64,000 nt of DNA from Hamadaea tsunoensis DSM 44101 (GTDB lineage Bacteria; Actinomycetota; Actinomycetes; Mycobacteriales; Micromonosporaceae), in assembly GCF_000428945.1 (NCBI RefSeq), contig NZ_AUAX01000006.1:124001-188000 (forward strand), given 5' to 3'. A program made the translations under genes and the position numbers. Positions 1-8,740 of the stretch are shown here, piece by piece (the first letter of the stretch is position 1; each line of letters starts with the position of its first letter). The notes beneath the pieces are model-generated. The model worked only from the letters and a program-made list of their open reading frames with translations. It was not told the DNA's origin and did no database searches.

Positions 1-25
1 CGCGGGCCTCCGTGGGAAACCCGCG
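1..25. terminator. short hairpin beyond the dnaA stop
   Basis: CGCGGG at 1-6 pairs with CCCGCG at 20-25 around a 13-nt loop, 33 nt past the dnaA stop codon. There is no T-run, so it is at best a weak terminator or part of the origin spacer. Confidence 0.3.
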
Positions 26-44
26 TGTCCGGTGCGGCGAAGGG

Positions 45-53
45 TGTGGACGA
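45..53 (-). promoter_or_regulatory. DnaA box (one mismatch), probable edge of oriC
   Basis: TGTGGACGA is the complement of TCGTCCACA, one mismatch from the actinobacterial DnaA box TTGTCCACA. It lies just past the dnaA stop. In actinomycetes oriC is the spacer between dnaA and dnaN, so this is likely the first box of an origin that continues left of the window (inference). Confidence 0.4.
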
Positions 54-57
54 GCCG

Positions 58-1815
58 TCAGGGCGTCTGCTTGATGCGGTTCGTCAGCTCGGCGATCTGG
101 TTGTACAGCGACCGCCGCTCCGCCATCTGCTGGCGGATCTTCCGCTCCGCGTGCATCACCGTCGTGTGGTCACGGCCGCCGAACGCCGAGCCGATCCGGG
201 GCAGCGACATCGCCGTCAGCTCCCGGCACAGGTACATGGCCACCTGACGGGCGTTGACGAGTACGCGTGACCGCGAGTGCCCGCGCAGGTCCTCCAGGCT
301 CACCCCGAAGTAGTCGGCCGTGGACACCATGATCTGGTCGGCCGTGATCTCGGGGGCGGTGCCGTCCGGGATGAAGTCGCGCAGGACTTCCTCGGCGATC
401 TGCAGGCTCACCGGCGACCGCGACAGGGACGCGTACGCGGTGACCCGGATCAGCGCGCCCTCCAGTTCCCGGATCGAGTTCGAGATCCGGGACGCGACGA
501 ACTCCAGCACCTCCGGCGGGGCGAACAGCCGGTCCTGGGCCGCCTTCTTCTGGAGGATCGCGATGCGGGTCTCCAGGTCGGGCGGCTGGATGTCGGCGAG
601 CAGGCCCCATTCGAACCGCGTACGCAGCCGGTCCTCCAAAGTGGCCAGCTGCTTCGGCGAGCGGTCGGAGGTGATGACGATCTGCTTGTTCGCGTTGTGC
701 AGGGTGTTGAAGGTGTGGAAGAACTCCTCCTGCGTACGCTCCCGGTTCTCGAGGAACTGGATGTCGTCGATCAGCAGGATGTCCACGTCCCGATAGCGGC
801 GCTGGAACGCGCTCTGCTTGTCGTCGCGCAGGGAGTTGATGAAGTCGTTGGTGAACTCCTCCGTCGAGACGTAGCGCACGCCGCGGGCGTTGCCCAGCTG
901 TTGCGCGTAGTGCCCGATGGCGTGCAGGAGATGCGTCTTGCCCAGACCCGAACCGCCGTAGATGAACAGCGGGTTGTACGCCTTCGCCGGCGACTCGGCC
1001 ACCGCGACGGCGGCCGCGTGGGCGAACCGGTTCGAGGAGCCGATGACGAAAGTCTCGAACATGTACTTCGGGTTGAGCTTGTTGCCGCCCTCCGGCGCCG
1101 GCTGGCGGCCGGTCGGATTGTGCGGCCCGACCCGCTGCTCGCCCGCGGGCGTGTACGCCTGCTGCCCGAAGTTCTGCTGGCCGAACGTCTGCTGCCCGAA
1201 GTTCTGCTGGCCGTAGCCCTGCTGCGGGAAGTTCTGGGGTGCCACACCCGGCGGCACCATGCCCATCGGCGACGTGGGCGAGCCGAGCCGGCCCGGTCCG
1301 CTCTCCGGTGCGCCGTCGTCCTGCGGCTCGCGGTGCGGCGGCTGCGCCGGAACCCCGAAGAGCGCGTCCTCGTCGTCGGCCGGCGGCGCCATCGCCACGA
1401 TCGGATAGGCCCCCGACGCGTACGCGACGTGCGCGGGCGCTTCCGGCGCGGGATCCTCCACGGGTACGCCGGCCGGGGCAGGCGGAAGCAGTCCGGTTCC
1501 CGGCGACGGGGTGCCGCCGTAGCCGACCTGATAGGGCGTCCGGGCCGCGCCGTCCTCGGGCGGGCGCACGGTCACGGCGACCTGGATGGGCCGGCCGAGG
1601 TTGCGCGAGAGGGCGTCGGTGATCGCCGGGCGCATCCGGGTCTCGATGAAATCCCGGGTGAAGGCGTCGGGCACGGACAGCAGCGCGGTGTCTTCGACGA
1701 TCGCACGCAGCCGCGTCAGCTGCAGGTACGCCCGCTGCTGCGCCGAGATGATCTGGTCCGCCAGGTCGTTGACCGCGTTCAGCCAGACCGCGTCGAGGTC
1801 ACCCACGTCTCTCAC
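58..1815 (-). CDS. dnaA: chromosomal replication initiator protein DnaA
   Basis: DnaA binds DnaA boxes at oriC, oligomerises with ATP, melts the origin and recruits the DnaB helicase. The 585-residue protein shows all four domains: an N-terminal domain I (about 1-95), a long low-complexity domain II rich in Gly/Pro/Gln with tandem FGQQ units near 197-218, an AAA+ domain III with Walker [10 protein letters not shown] (about 285-293) and Walker [10 protein letters not shown] (about 347-355), and domain IV with the box-binding signature [14 protein letters not shown] (about 544-557). I chose GTG at 1815 because AAGGTGGGGG precedes it; GTG at 1806 is possible, and the frame is open further upstream without similarity. 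A DnaA box in the 5' spacer suggests autoregulation. dnaN should lie left of base 1. Confidence 0.98.
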   Translation of the reverse strand: MRDVGDLDAVWLNAVNDLADQIISAQQRAYLQLTRLRAIVEDTALLSVPDAFTRDFIETRMRPAITDALSRNLGRPIQVAVTVRPPEDGAARTPYQVGYGGTPSPGTGLLPPAPAGVPVEDPAPEAPAHVAYASGAYPIVAMAPPADDEDALFGVPAQPPHREPQDDGAPESGPGRLGSPTSPMGMVPPGVAPQNFPQQGYGQQNFGQQTFGQQNFGQQAYTPAGEQRVGPHNPTGRQPAPEGGNKLNPKYMFETFVIGSSNRFAHAAAVAVAESPAKAYNPLFIYGGSGLGKTHLLHAIGHYAQQLGNARGVRYVSTEEFTNDFINSLRDDKQSAFQRRYRDVDILLIDDIQFLENRERTQEEFFHTFNTLHNANKQIVITSDRSPKQLATLEDRLRTRFEWGLLADIQPPDLETRIAILQKKAAQDRLFAPPEVLEFVASRISNSIRELEGALIRVTAYASLSRSPVSLQIAEEVLRDFIPDGTAPEITADQIMVSTADYFGVSLEDLRGHSRSRVLVNARQVAMYLCRELTAMSLPRIGSAFGGRDHTTVMHAERKIRQQMAERRSLYNQIAELTNRIKQTP

Positions 1816-1877
1816 CCCCCACCTTCCCGCCCCCGGTTTGCCGGATACGCGCGATCGCGCGACGGCATCCGAATAAG

Positions 1878-1886
1878 TTATCCACA
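1878..1886 (+). promoter_or_regulatory. DnaA box upstream of dnaA
   Basis: TTATCCACA is a perfect consensus DnaA box 62 nt upstream of the dnaA start. Such a box in the dnaA leader is the usual site of DnaA autoregulation in many bacteria; that role here is inferred. Confidence 0.75.
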
Positions 1887-2031
1887 ACCCTGTGTACGCG
1901 TTGCCCCGGGGATGGCGCGTCACACAGAGTGGGCGGCGCAGCGCCGATTGTGCCGTGACCGTCCCAGGAGAGTCCCAGCAGGATAACGAGGCAACGCCCG
2001 GAGGACCACATCTCGTGCCTGCCAGATCGAC

Positions 2032-2061
2032 TTGGGTCCGGATCGACGCAGCGTGTACCCT
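2032..2061 (+). promoter_or_regulatory. candidate promoter of the rpmH operon
   Basis: TTGGGT (2032-2037) and TACCCT (2056-2061) are separated by 18 nt, about 110 nt upstream of the rpmH GTG. The -10 fits the actinobacterial housekeeping pattern TANNNT. Position and spacing are the only evidence. Confidence 0.4.
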
Positions 2062-2170
2062 GGAACGGTTGCACCGCTGCCCAGCCCGTTCCCGTGGGAT
2101 GTTAGGGTGGCGGCCGAGTAGACCACCCCGCCGGGGCCGCGTGCCCGGGGATGACCGCAGGAGACCCGAC

Positions 2171-2308
2171 GTGAGCAAGCGCACGTACCAGCCGAACAAC
2201 CGTCGGCGCGCGAAGACCCACGGCTTCCGGCTGCGTATGCGCACCCGGGCCGGCCGTGCAGTCCTGTCCGCCCGCCGTGGCAAGGGTCGCGCCCGCCTGG
2301 CCGTCTGA
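2171..2308 (+). CDS. rpmH: 50S ribosomal protein L34
   Basis: The 45-residue, extremely basic protein begins [19 protein letters not shown], the signature of bacterial L34, a small component of the large ribosomal subunit. Start GTG is set by an AGGAG ribosome-binding site 8 nt upstream. It heads the rpmH-rnpA-yidD-yidC cluster, the standard neighbour of dnaA. Confidence 0.98.
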   Translation: MSKRTYQPNNRRRAKTHGFRLRMRTRAGRAVLSARRGKGRARLAV

Positions 2309-2330
2309 GCCTGGGTAGGGCGGGTGCCGC

Positions 2331-2720
2331 ATGCTGCCGGCCGCGAACCGACTGCGTCACAGCAGTGATTTCGCCGTCGCCGTACGCAGCGGCCGACGTG
2401 TCGGCCGTGGTGCCGTCGTCGTCCATGTGAACGTAGCAACGAAGCCCGGAGGCGAGCAGCTTCCGGGCTTCGTCGTGCCTGCCCCCCGTGCCGGATTTGT
2501 GGTATCCAAGGCGGTCGGCCCGGCGGTTGTCCGGAACAAGGTCAAGCGCCGCCTTCGTCACCTTGTGGCGGAGAGACTGCATGATTATCCGGCTGGCACG
2601 ACTCTGATCGTCCGCGCGCTGCCGGCCGCCGCCGGTGCCGCGTACGCCGACCTCGCCCGGGATCTCGACGCGGCCCTCGACGCCGCGAAGCGGCCACGGC
2701 GTACGGAGGCGCGCCGGTGA
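2331..2720 (+). CDS. rnpA: ribonuclease P protein component
   Basis: The protein subunit of RNase P assists the RNA subunit in removing 5' leaders from pre-tRNA. The 129-residue product has the family's RNR-type signature near residues 68-77 ([10 protein letters not shown]) inside the basic alpha/beta fold, and a basic tail. Its stop overlaps the start of yidD (GTGA), which points to translational coupling within the rpmH operon. The RNA subunit gene (rnpB) is not in this window. Confidence 0.97.
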   Translation: MLPAANRLRHSSDFAVAVRSGRRVGRGAVVVHVNVATKPGGEQLPGFVVPAPRAGFVVSKAVGPAVVRNKVKRRLRHLVAERLHDYPAGTTLIVRALPAAAGAAYADLARDLDAALDAAKRPRRTEARR

Positions 2721-3004
2721 AGACCCTGCCGAACGTCGAGCGACCTGCGACACTCCCCGGTCGCGTGCTGGCATGGGCGGTCATCGCGTACCGTCGTTGG
2801 ATAAGTCCGGGCCTTCCCGCCCGCTGCCGTTTCCACCCGTCCTGCAGTGCGTACGCGCTGGAGGCGCTGTCGCTCCACGGGGCGATCCGCGGAAGCTGGC
2901 TCGCGGTGCGGCGGATCGGACGGTGTCACCCCTTCCACCCTGGTGGGTATGACCCGGTACCGCCGGCGGTCCACCGTAACGAGGCGACTGGAGCACGACC
3001 TTAA
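2717..3004 (+). CDS. yidD: membrane protein insertion efficiency factor YidD
   Basis: YidD is a small membrane-associated protein that assists YidC-dependent insertion. The 95-residue product contains the family core [21 protein letters not shown] and the paired Cys motif CRFHPSC, followed by [15 protein letters not shown]. It starts at GTG inside the end of rnpA and its TAA overlaps the yidC ATG (TAATG), so the three genes are probably translated together. Confidence 0.96.
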   Translation: MKTLPNVERPATLPGRVLAWAVIAYRRWISPGLPARCRFHPSCSAYALEALSLHGAIRGSWLAVRRIGRCHPFHPGGYDPVPPAVHRNEATGARP

Positions 3005-3969
3005 TGCTGAATTGGATTTATTGGGCCGTGTCCCAGGTCATGCTGGGCTGGCACTGGGTGTGGGACAAGTTGGGCCTCGGTGAGTGGCTGGGCACCAACT
3101 GGGACTGGGTGCTGTCCATCGTCTTCCTCGTGCTGACCGTCCGGGCGATCCTCTTCCCGCTCTTCGTCAAGCAGATCCGCTCGCAGCGTGCCATGCAGGC
3201 GCTCCAGCCGAAGCTCAAGGCGCTGCAGGAGAAGCACAAGGGCGACCGGGAGACGCTCCAGAAGGAGATGATGGAGCTCTACCGGACGGAGAAGGCCAAC
3301 CCGCTGATGGGCTGCCTTCCTCTCGTCCTGCAGATGCCCGTCTTCCTCGGTGTGTTCCACGTCATCCGGCGTCTGGACGGCGGCGCGCACGACCCCAACC
3401 TCTACGGCTGGACCGAGAGCCTGTTCACCAGCGCGACCCAGGCGCAGCTTTTCGGCGTCTCGATCGGCGCGACCCTGCGACAGGGCGGCGCGGCCACGGT
3501 CCTCTGCGTCATCTTCGGCGTCATCATGATCGCCACCACGTACATGACCAGCCGCCAGATGATCCTCAAGACCGGCTGGAACGAGGACCCGCAGCAGCGC
3601 ATGGTCCAGAAGATCATGCTGTACGGCATCCCGGCCACAATGATCATCTCGGTGTCGGCGTTCCCCCTCGGTCTCATCCTCTACTGGACGACGACCAACC
3701 TCTTCTCCCTCGGCCAGCAGTTCTGGGTGCTCAAGAAGTACCCCCCGATGGTCAACGGCAAGCCGGTGCAGCCGAAGCCGAAGAGCCCGGAGGACGTCGA
3801 GCTCATCGAGGCCAAGCGCAAGGAGCTCGCGCCCAAGGTCGGCGCCAAGCCGGTGAACGCGAAGAAGGGCCAGCCCGCCTCCCCCGCGAAGGCGCAGCCG
3901 GCCGCCACCCCGGCGAAGGCGGATCAACCCGCCGCCCCGAAGAAGGGCCAGAAGCCGAAGGTCGGCTGA
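3004..3969 (+). CDS. yidC: membrane protein insertase YidC/OxaI
   Basis: YidC inserts and folds inner-membrane proteins, alone or with Sec. The 321-residue product is the short Oxa1-type form without the large periplasmic domain of proteobacteria. An N-terminal hydrophobic segment is followed by one near residues 30-60, a charged cytoplasmic hairpin (KLKALQEKHKGDRETLQKEM) and further membrane segments around 105-125, 155-180 and 205-240. The C-terminal 80 residues are a Lys/Pro/Ala-rich cytoplasmic tail, as expected for a ribosome-contacting region. Confidence 0.96.
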   Translation: MLNWIYWAVSQVMLGWHWVWDKLGLGEWLGTNWDWVLSIVFLVLTVRAILFPLFVKQIRSQRAMQALQPKLKALQEKHKGDRETLQKEMMELYRTEKANPLMGCLPLVLQMPVFLGVFHVIRRLDGGAHDPNLYGWTESLFTSATQAQLFGVSIGATLRQGGAATVLCVIFGVIMIATTYMTSRQMILKTGWNEDPQQRMVQKIMLYGIPATMIISVSAFPLGLILYWTTTNLFSLGQQFWVLKKYPPMVNGKPVQPKPKSPEDVELIEAKRKELAPKVGAKPVNAKKGQPASPAKAQPAATPAKADQPAAPKKGQKPKVG

Positions 3970-4006
3970 GCGTCCCACAAGCCCGCAGCAGAACAACGAC
4001 GGAGAC

Positions 4007-4567
4007 ATGAGCGTGACCGAGATCGAGACCGAGGCGTCCATCACCGAGACCGATGAGGTCCAGGCGGACGAGCCCGCGGAGGACACGCCGGCACCGGCGG
4101 CCGCGTCCGACGAAGAACTGTTCCACCAGAGCGAGATCGCGGCCGACTACGTCGAGGGTCTGCTCGACATCCTCGACATCGACGGTGACATCGACGAGCT
4201 GGTCTCGGGCGGCCGTCCGATGGTGGAGGTCGTCGGCAAGAGCCTCGGCGCACTGGTCGGCCCGCGCGGCGCGACCCTGGAGGCGCTGCAGGAACTGGCA
4301 CGTCTGGCGGTCTACCGCGAGACCGGGTCGCCCAGCCGGCTGCTGCTCGACGTCGGTGGCTACCGGGCCAACCGCAAGAAGGAACTTGTGGCCCTGGCCA
4401 AGAACGCCATCGAGAAGGTACGCGAACACGGCGAGGCGGTACGTCTCGACCCCATGTCGGCGTTCGAGCGCAAATGCGTCCACGACGTAGTCAATGCGGC
4501 CGAAGGTGTGGAGAGCGAGTCCGAGGGCGTCGAGCCCAACCGACGCATCGTGGTTCACCCGGCCTGA
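4007..4567 (+). CDS. jag: Jag/KhpB-type RNA-binding protein (KH and R3H domains)
   Basis: The 186-residue protein has an acidic N-terminal leader of about 45 residues, a KH-like domain with VVGKSLGALVGPRGATLEALQ (about 75-95), and a C-terminal R3H domain with the RKKELVALAKNAIEK and LDPMSAFERKCVHDVV segments. Jag/KhpB proteins bind RNA and are linked to cell elongation control in Firmicutes; in actinomycetes the gene nearly always follows yidC. It sits 37 nt after yidC and 20 nt before rsmG, so co-transcription is likely. Confidence 0.93.
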   Translation: MSVTEIETEASITETDEVQADEPAEDTPAPAAASDEELFHQSEIAADYVEGLLDILDIDGDIDELVSGGRPMVEVVGKSLGALVGPRGATLEALQELARLAVYRETGSPSRLLLDVGGYRANRKKELVALAKNAIEKVREHGEAVRLDPMSAFERKCVHDVVNAAEGVESESEGVEPNRRIVVHPA

Positions 4568-4587
4568 CCCGTCGCACACCCTGAATA

Positions 4588-5331
4588 ATGGAATCCATGA
4601 CACCAGACCCCGCCGCTCCGATCGACTCGGACGGCGGGGTCTCGTCTGTCGTCCCGGACGCGCTCCGGCCCGCCGCGGCCGTGCTGTTCGGCGACCGGCT
4701 CCCGCTCGCCACGGCGTACGCCGAGCTTCTCGTCACAGAGGGTGTGGTCCGCGGCCTCATCGGTCCCCGCGAAGCGCCACGCATCTGGGAACGTCATCTT
4801 CTGAACTGCGCCGCGGTGAGCCAATTGATTTCGTCCGGGGAAACGGTCGTTGATGTGGGCTCCGGTGCGGGTCTGCCGGGTATCGTGCTCGCAGTGGCTC
4901 GATCGGACATTTCGGTCATCCTGATCGAGCCGCTGGCGCGACGCACCGCCTTCCTCACGGAGACGGTCGACGCCCTGCGCCTGGCGAACGTGACCGTCCA
5001 CCGAGGGCGGGCCGAGGAGGCGACCGGACCGCAGGCCGACGTGGTCACCGCGCGAGCCGTCGCTCCCCTCGACCGACTGGCCGGCTGGTGTCTGCCACTG
5101 GCCCGGGTGGGCGGCCGGCTCCTGGCGCTCAAGGGCTCCTCGGCCGAGGAGGAGATCGTCGAACACCAACCGGCGGTCACCCGCCTCGGCGGCGGCCCCG
5201 CCACCGTGGTCCGCTGCGGCGAAGGGCTGATCGACCCGCCGACGACGGTGGTGTCGATCGAGTGCGTCGCGCACGTCCGGTCGAAGCCGTCGCGCAAGGC
5301 GGCACGCCCGGGGGGTCGCAGCCGCCGCTGA
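4588..5331 (+). CDS. rsmG: 16S rRNA (guanine527-N7)-methyltransferase RsmG
   Basis: RsmG (GidB) methylates N7 of G527 in 16S rRNA using S-adenosylmethionine. The 247-residue product has the SAM-binding glycine loop VVDVGSGAGLPGIVLA and the family motif WERHLLNCA upstream of it. Two ATGs (4588, 4597) are possible; GGA lies 4-5 nt before the second, which may be the real start. The C-terminal tail is very basic. Beyond it the coding density collapses into a repeat-rich gap before parA. Confidence 0.95.
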   Translation: MESMTPDPAAPIDSDGGVSSVVPDALRPAAAVLFGDRLPLATAYAELLVTEGVVRGLIGPREAPRIWERHLLNCAAVSQLISSGETVVDVGSGAGLPGIVLAVARSDISVILIEPLARRTAFLTETVDALRLANVTVHRGRAEEATGPQADVVTARAVAPLDRLAGWCLPLARVGGRLLALKGSSAEEEIVEHQPAVTRLGGGPATVVRCGEGLIDPPTTVVSIECVAHVRSKPSRKAARPGGRSRR

Positions 5332-5679
5332 CCCCCGGACGCGAAATGCGCAGGGGGTGTGGTGGGAACCGGTCGGCCCGTAAGCCTCGCCGACGTACTC
5401 GCGTGCGTTCCCCTCCCGTACGGCTCCCTCCCTTACGCCGGAGACGGTGGGCGTGCGGGCCGTGTGGATGCCACGCCCCACTGCGGGAGTCGTCCCTCCG
5501 AACCTGCTGATGCTGCTCTGCTGGAGAGTCTCGGCGGTCCATCAGTCAGCGGTGTTTCGGTCGGTAGCGCGCCGGTGGGTGGTGCGTCAGGCGGGGTCGC
5601 TTTCGCGGGAAGCCCTGCCTCGGAGTGCTTCGCTTCCGAGGGCTCAGCTTCGGGACACGCAGCGCTGGATAGCTTAGTT

Positions 5680-5754
5680 TCGGGTGGCACTGCTCTGGGT
5701 GGCACAGCTGTGGGTAGTGCGGTCTTGGGTAGTGGTGTTTCGGGCGCTGAAGGG
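5680..5754 (+). repeat. 15-bp degenerate tandem array, 5 units
   Basis: Five consecutive 15-nt units follow the pattern YYGGGYRGYRCNGYY, starting at 5680, 5695, 5710, 5725 and 5740. In one plus frame they read as pentapeptides (ALGGT, AVGSA, VLGSG). The periodicity is exact although the units differ in sequence. Confidence 0.6.
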
Positions 5755-5845
5755 CTTCTTGGCGCGGTTGGTGTCGGCTTGGTTCTTCCTGCGGCTGTCT
5801 CGGATGCCGCTGCTCCTCGCATCACCACTCCGAGGGACCTCGTTC

Positions 5846-6061
5846 CGGATGGTGACCCGCTTCTGGGTGGAGGCCTGTTTCCGGGCGGCTCCCTGCTTCG
5901 GGGCGGCTCCCTGCTTCTGGGCGGAGGCCCGTTTCCGGGAAGACCCCCGCTTCGGGGTGGCGGCCCATTTCCGGGCGGTGCTCCCGTTCCGGACGGCGAC
6001 CCGCTACTAGGCGGCGACCCACTATTAGGTGGCGACCCGCTCCTGGACGACGCTCCCTTTC
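5846..6061 (+). repeat. 18-bp tandem array, 12 units
   Basis: The stretch is exactly twelve 18-nt units (216 nt) such as CGGGCGGCTCCCTGCTTC and TAGGCGGCGACCCACTAT, with no insertion between units. In the plus frame it reads as hexapeptides of the type GDPLLG / GGPFPG; on the minus strand one frame reads RPEAGS-type hexapeptides. No frame shows a known repeat-protein signature clearly. Confidence 0.75.
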
Positions 6062-6403
6062 CCCGGAGTGTGGGAGACGACGGCGCAGCCGGAAGTGGGG
6101 CGAATGTAGGGGCCGCGGACGGCGGCGGCGAGACTGGCGGCACCACCGCGAGGGCGGCCGACCGTGACCTTCCAACTCGTCGGCGCGTACAGGTCGGCCA
6201 TTCATTCCTCGGATCCGAGTCCGATGGCGATGGATCTGAGTCCGACGACGATGCTGAGTCCGACGGCGCCTGGCATCGTACCTGTGAGCGAGACGGCGAC
6301 CGCGGTGACGAGCTGGCGGCATCCTGCCGCGAAGATCTTGTCCCTGGAGATCAATCGCCCGGTGATCCCGGCTCTGGGGCTGACTGTCTGCAGACTTGTT
6401 GCT

Positions 6404-6658
6404 CGGGAGTTCCTGTCCGCAGGAATCAGTCCTCCGGGAATGCCAGCCGTAGGGAGCTCAGTACTGGGGATCCCGGACCTGAGGATCCCGGATCTGAAGG
6501 TCACGAGGTTGGGCGTTGGTCCCCTGAAGGCCACTCCCCTAGCGATACGTGCTCCGAGGGGCGCTGCCCCGGATTTGCCGGCTTCGAGAGCCTCGCCTCC
6601 GAGTGCTCGGCCTTAGAAGATTCCGCCCGGGGAAGCCATGCCTTCGCGGGGGCGGCAC
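6404..6658 (+). repeat. 15-bp degenerate tandem array, about 17 units
   Basis: From about 6404 the sequence divides into 15-nt units (for example CTGGGGATCCCGGAC at 6464, CTGAGGATCCCGGAT at 6479, CTGAAGGCCACTCCC at 6524) down to about 6658; more irregular GGCGGCAC units follow to about 6710. One minus frame reads SGILR-SGIPS-TELPT-AGIPG, faintly like pentapeptide repeats, but stops and frame changes interrupt it. Confidence 0.6.
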
Positions 6659-7414
6659 GGCGTCGAAGGGCGGCACGGCTTCCCCGGGCGGCACGGCTTC
6701 GCGAGGCGAGCCCCGGAGCGACGAGGCCGGATGCGGAGCGGACGAAACGAGAACGGCCGGCCCAGCGAGAAGAGATACAACATGCCTGAGCGTGAAGGGC
6801 GTCGTAGCCCCGATATCGGTCGTAGCCCCGATATCGCAAGGGAGGACCAGGAACGGCGGGTGACAGTCGCCCAGGCCGTTGATCGCTCTCCCCCGGGCGG
6901 CCAAGACTCCGCGGTTGCCGGCGATACCTCTCATCGGAAGAAGCTCGGGAGTAGGAAGCGCAAAGGCAGGTCGCGACGCCAACCCCGCGTCGGGCCTGTA
7001 GGTCAAGACCCGGGCCGCTCCCCCGCCGGACTCGATGAACATGAGGGTGTATCGGAATCGTGGCCGACCACGGCGGAAGCCGAGTCCGACGGTCCCCCGC
7101 CATGGCCGCTCCCAAGGTTGCCCGCGGTCGACGAATCCGCCGGCGCGACACGCCCTTCCGTTGGTACGCCACAGAATTGGCACTCCGTGGGTTGGCCGCG
7201 TACCCCAACTCCACACATGGGCGGCAGGCTGCGCCTCGTGCCCGGGATCTTCGTCTTCACTCCACCGAATGTTGTGATCTCTTCTGCCCGTCCGGTGGAC
7301 TCAACTGGAATCGCGAGCGCGGGCGCCGTAGGCTGGCCGCGCGTCGTTTGTGTGGACCCCCAATCGGAGTGGGCCGGCGACGCGGTCGAGCCGTCATCCA
7401 CCAGGGGCAGGGAT

Positions 7415-8740
7415 GTGACCGTGCAGAACGATGTTTCACGTGAAACATCGGTGCCGCAGCCGCGGACACCGACTTTCTTGGCGCCCGAGTACGCAGCAGA
7501 GGCAACGCAGCAGGAAGGCGGCCGCGAGGGCCAGTCGGAGGGCACAGAATACCGGTCAGCGAATGCGTCGGCGCCGGTCCCCGAGGAGAACGCCGACCTG
7601 TCGCCAGGGGCGGCCGGTCACGTTGCTACGTCCGGTTCCGCCGCTGCCACCGCCCCGTCGCCCGCGCCCCGACCGAGCCCGTCACCTCGTCCGGTCAGCG
7701 CCGTTCCTGTAACGCCGGCTGTCGGAACGGCCAAGGTCAGCTCGATCGTTGACCCTAGCGTGGAGCAGGAGCGTCAGGCTGGATCTCCTGACGTTGTAGA
7801 TGTCGAAACCGAGGAACCTGTGGCGAACACATACGTTGCAAAGAATGCTGCGGCCGGTGAGCCGCAGGAGGATGATCCGCCCCTGGCGATGGAGGCCATG
7901 CGAGCCGTGCAGATCCTGAACCCTAGCGGCGAGATCACGATGCCGCGCCCTGCCCGCCCGCGCGTGATGTGCGTTGCCAACCAGAAGGGCGGCGTGGGTA
8001 AGACCACCACGACGGTCAACCTGGCCGTGGCCCTCGCCCTGCACGGCAACCGAGTCCTCGTGGTCGACCTCGACCCGCAAGGCAATGCGTCGACCGGCCT
8101 CAACGTGCCGCACCACGCCGGCATCCCGGACGTCTACGACTGCCTCATCGAGAACGTGCCGCTGGCGGATGTCGCCCAGCCGGTTGAGGGCATCCCGAAC
8201 CTCTTCTGCGTGCCGGCCACGATCGACCTCGCCGGTGCGGAGATCGAACTCGTCTCCGTAGTCGCCCGTGAATCCCGGCTCGGCCGGGCGATCACGGCGT
8301 ACCCGCAAGAGTTCGACTACGTCTTCATCGACTGCCCGCCGTCGCTCGGCCTGCTGACAGTCAACGCCCTCTGTGCGGCTCAGGAAGTCCTCATCCCGAT
8401 CCAGTGCGAGTACTACGCGTTGGAGGGGCTGAACCAGCTCTTGAACAACATCAACCTCGTGAAGGCGCACCTGAATCCGCAACTCGAGGTCTCCACCATC
8501 CTGCTGACCATGTACGACCGGCGCACGCGCCTGGCCGACGCGGTGGAGCAGGACGTCCGCAACCACTTCGGCGACAAGGTGCTCACGTCGGTGATCCCCC
8601 GGAACGTCCGCGTCTCCGAGGCGCCGAGCTACGGACAGTCGGTCATGACCTATGACCCCGGTTCGCGAGGTGCGACGAGCTACTTCGAGGCCGCTCAGGA
8701 GATCGCTGAGCGCGGCGCCCGGATCGGAGTCACCGCATGA
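7415..8740 (+). CDS. parA: chromosome-partitioning ATPase ParA (Soj family)
   Basis: ParA binds DNA non-specifically when ATP-bound and moves ParB-parS complexes, segregating origins. The 441-residue protein has the deviant Walker A motif [12 protein letters not shown] (about 188-199), the DLDPQGN loop (about 217) and the FIDCPPSLG Walker B region. It is longer than usual because of a Pro/Ala/Glu-rich leader of about 175 residues. GTG at 7415 is chosen because AGGGG lies 7 nt upstream; the frame is open further back but without similarity. Codons 6-11 overlap a perfect parS site, encoding the VSRET peptide that I also recall near the N-terminus of Streptomyces ParA. The stop overlaps parB (ATGA). 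Confidence 0.95.
   Translation: MTVQNDVSRETSVPQPRTPTFLAPEYAAEATQQEGGREGQSEGTEYRSANASAPVPEENADLSPGAAGHVATSGSAAATAPSPAPRPSPSPRPVSAVPVTPAVGTAKVSSIVDPSVEQERQAGSPDVVDVETEEPVANTYVAKNAAAGEPQEDDPPLAMEAMRAVQILNPSGEITMPRPARPRVMCVANQKGGVGKTTTTVNLAVALALHGNRVLVVDLDPQGNASTGLNVPHHAGIPDVYDCLIENVPLADVAQPVEGIPNLFCVPATIDLAGAEIELVSVVARESRLGRAITAYPQEFDYVFIDCPPSLGLLTVNALCAAQEVLIPIQCEYYALEGLNQLLNNINLVKAHLNPQLEVSTILLTMYDRRTRLADAVEQDVRNHFGDKVLTSVIPRNVRVSEAPSYGQSVMTYDPGSRGATSYFEAAQEIAERGARIGVTA
7432..7447. promoter_or_regulatory. parS: parS site 1, perfect, inside parA
   Basis: TGTTTCACGTGAAACA is the perfect 16-nt parS consensus. It lies at the centre of a 22-nt perfect palindrome (7429-7450) within the first codons of parA. 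Confidence 0.95.

Larger units (their letters stand above)
1816..2170. other. divergent dnaA-rpmH intergenic region
   Basis: This 355-nt spacer separates the divergent dnaA and rpmH genes. It contains one perfect DnaA box (1878-1886) and a likely rpmH promoter (2032-2061). I see no open frame with actinomycete codon use. A single box argues against this being oriC itself. Confidence 0.8.
5332..7414. other. repeat-rich gap between rsmG and parA, no convincing gene
   Basis: This 2.08-kb gap keeps long open frames on both strands. The largest, 5359-6789 (+), would encode 476 residues of Gly/Ser/Pro/Leu repeats but lacks the high third-position GC of neighbouring genes and resembles no family I know. 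Most of 5.5-6.75 kb consists of degenerate 15-bp and 18-bp tandem units, listed separately. A 16-nt unit CGTAGCCCCGATATCG occurs twice near 6806-6838. The parA frame is open upstream to about 6638 but without recognisable protein sequence. The gap could be a decayed repeat-protein gene or a non-coding spacer. Confidence 0.6.

Noticed and set aside
1816-2170. Complete oriC between dnaA and rpmH
   Set aside because: Only one DnaA box is present; actinobacterial origins lie between dnaA and dnaN, i.e. left of this window.
5846-6658. CRISPR array
   Set aside because: Units are contiguous 15- or 18-mers without unique spacers, and no cas genes are near.
6638-7414. Upstream in-frame extension of ParA by 259 codons
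   Set aside because: The extra sequence is repeat-derived and unlike any ParA; GTG 7415 with AGGGG fits the family.
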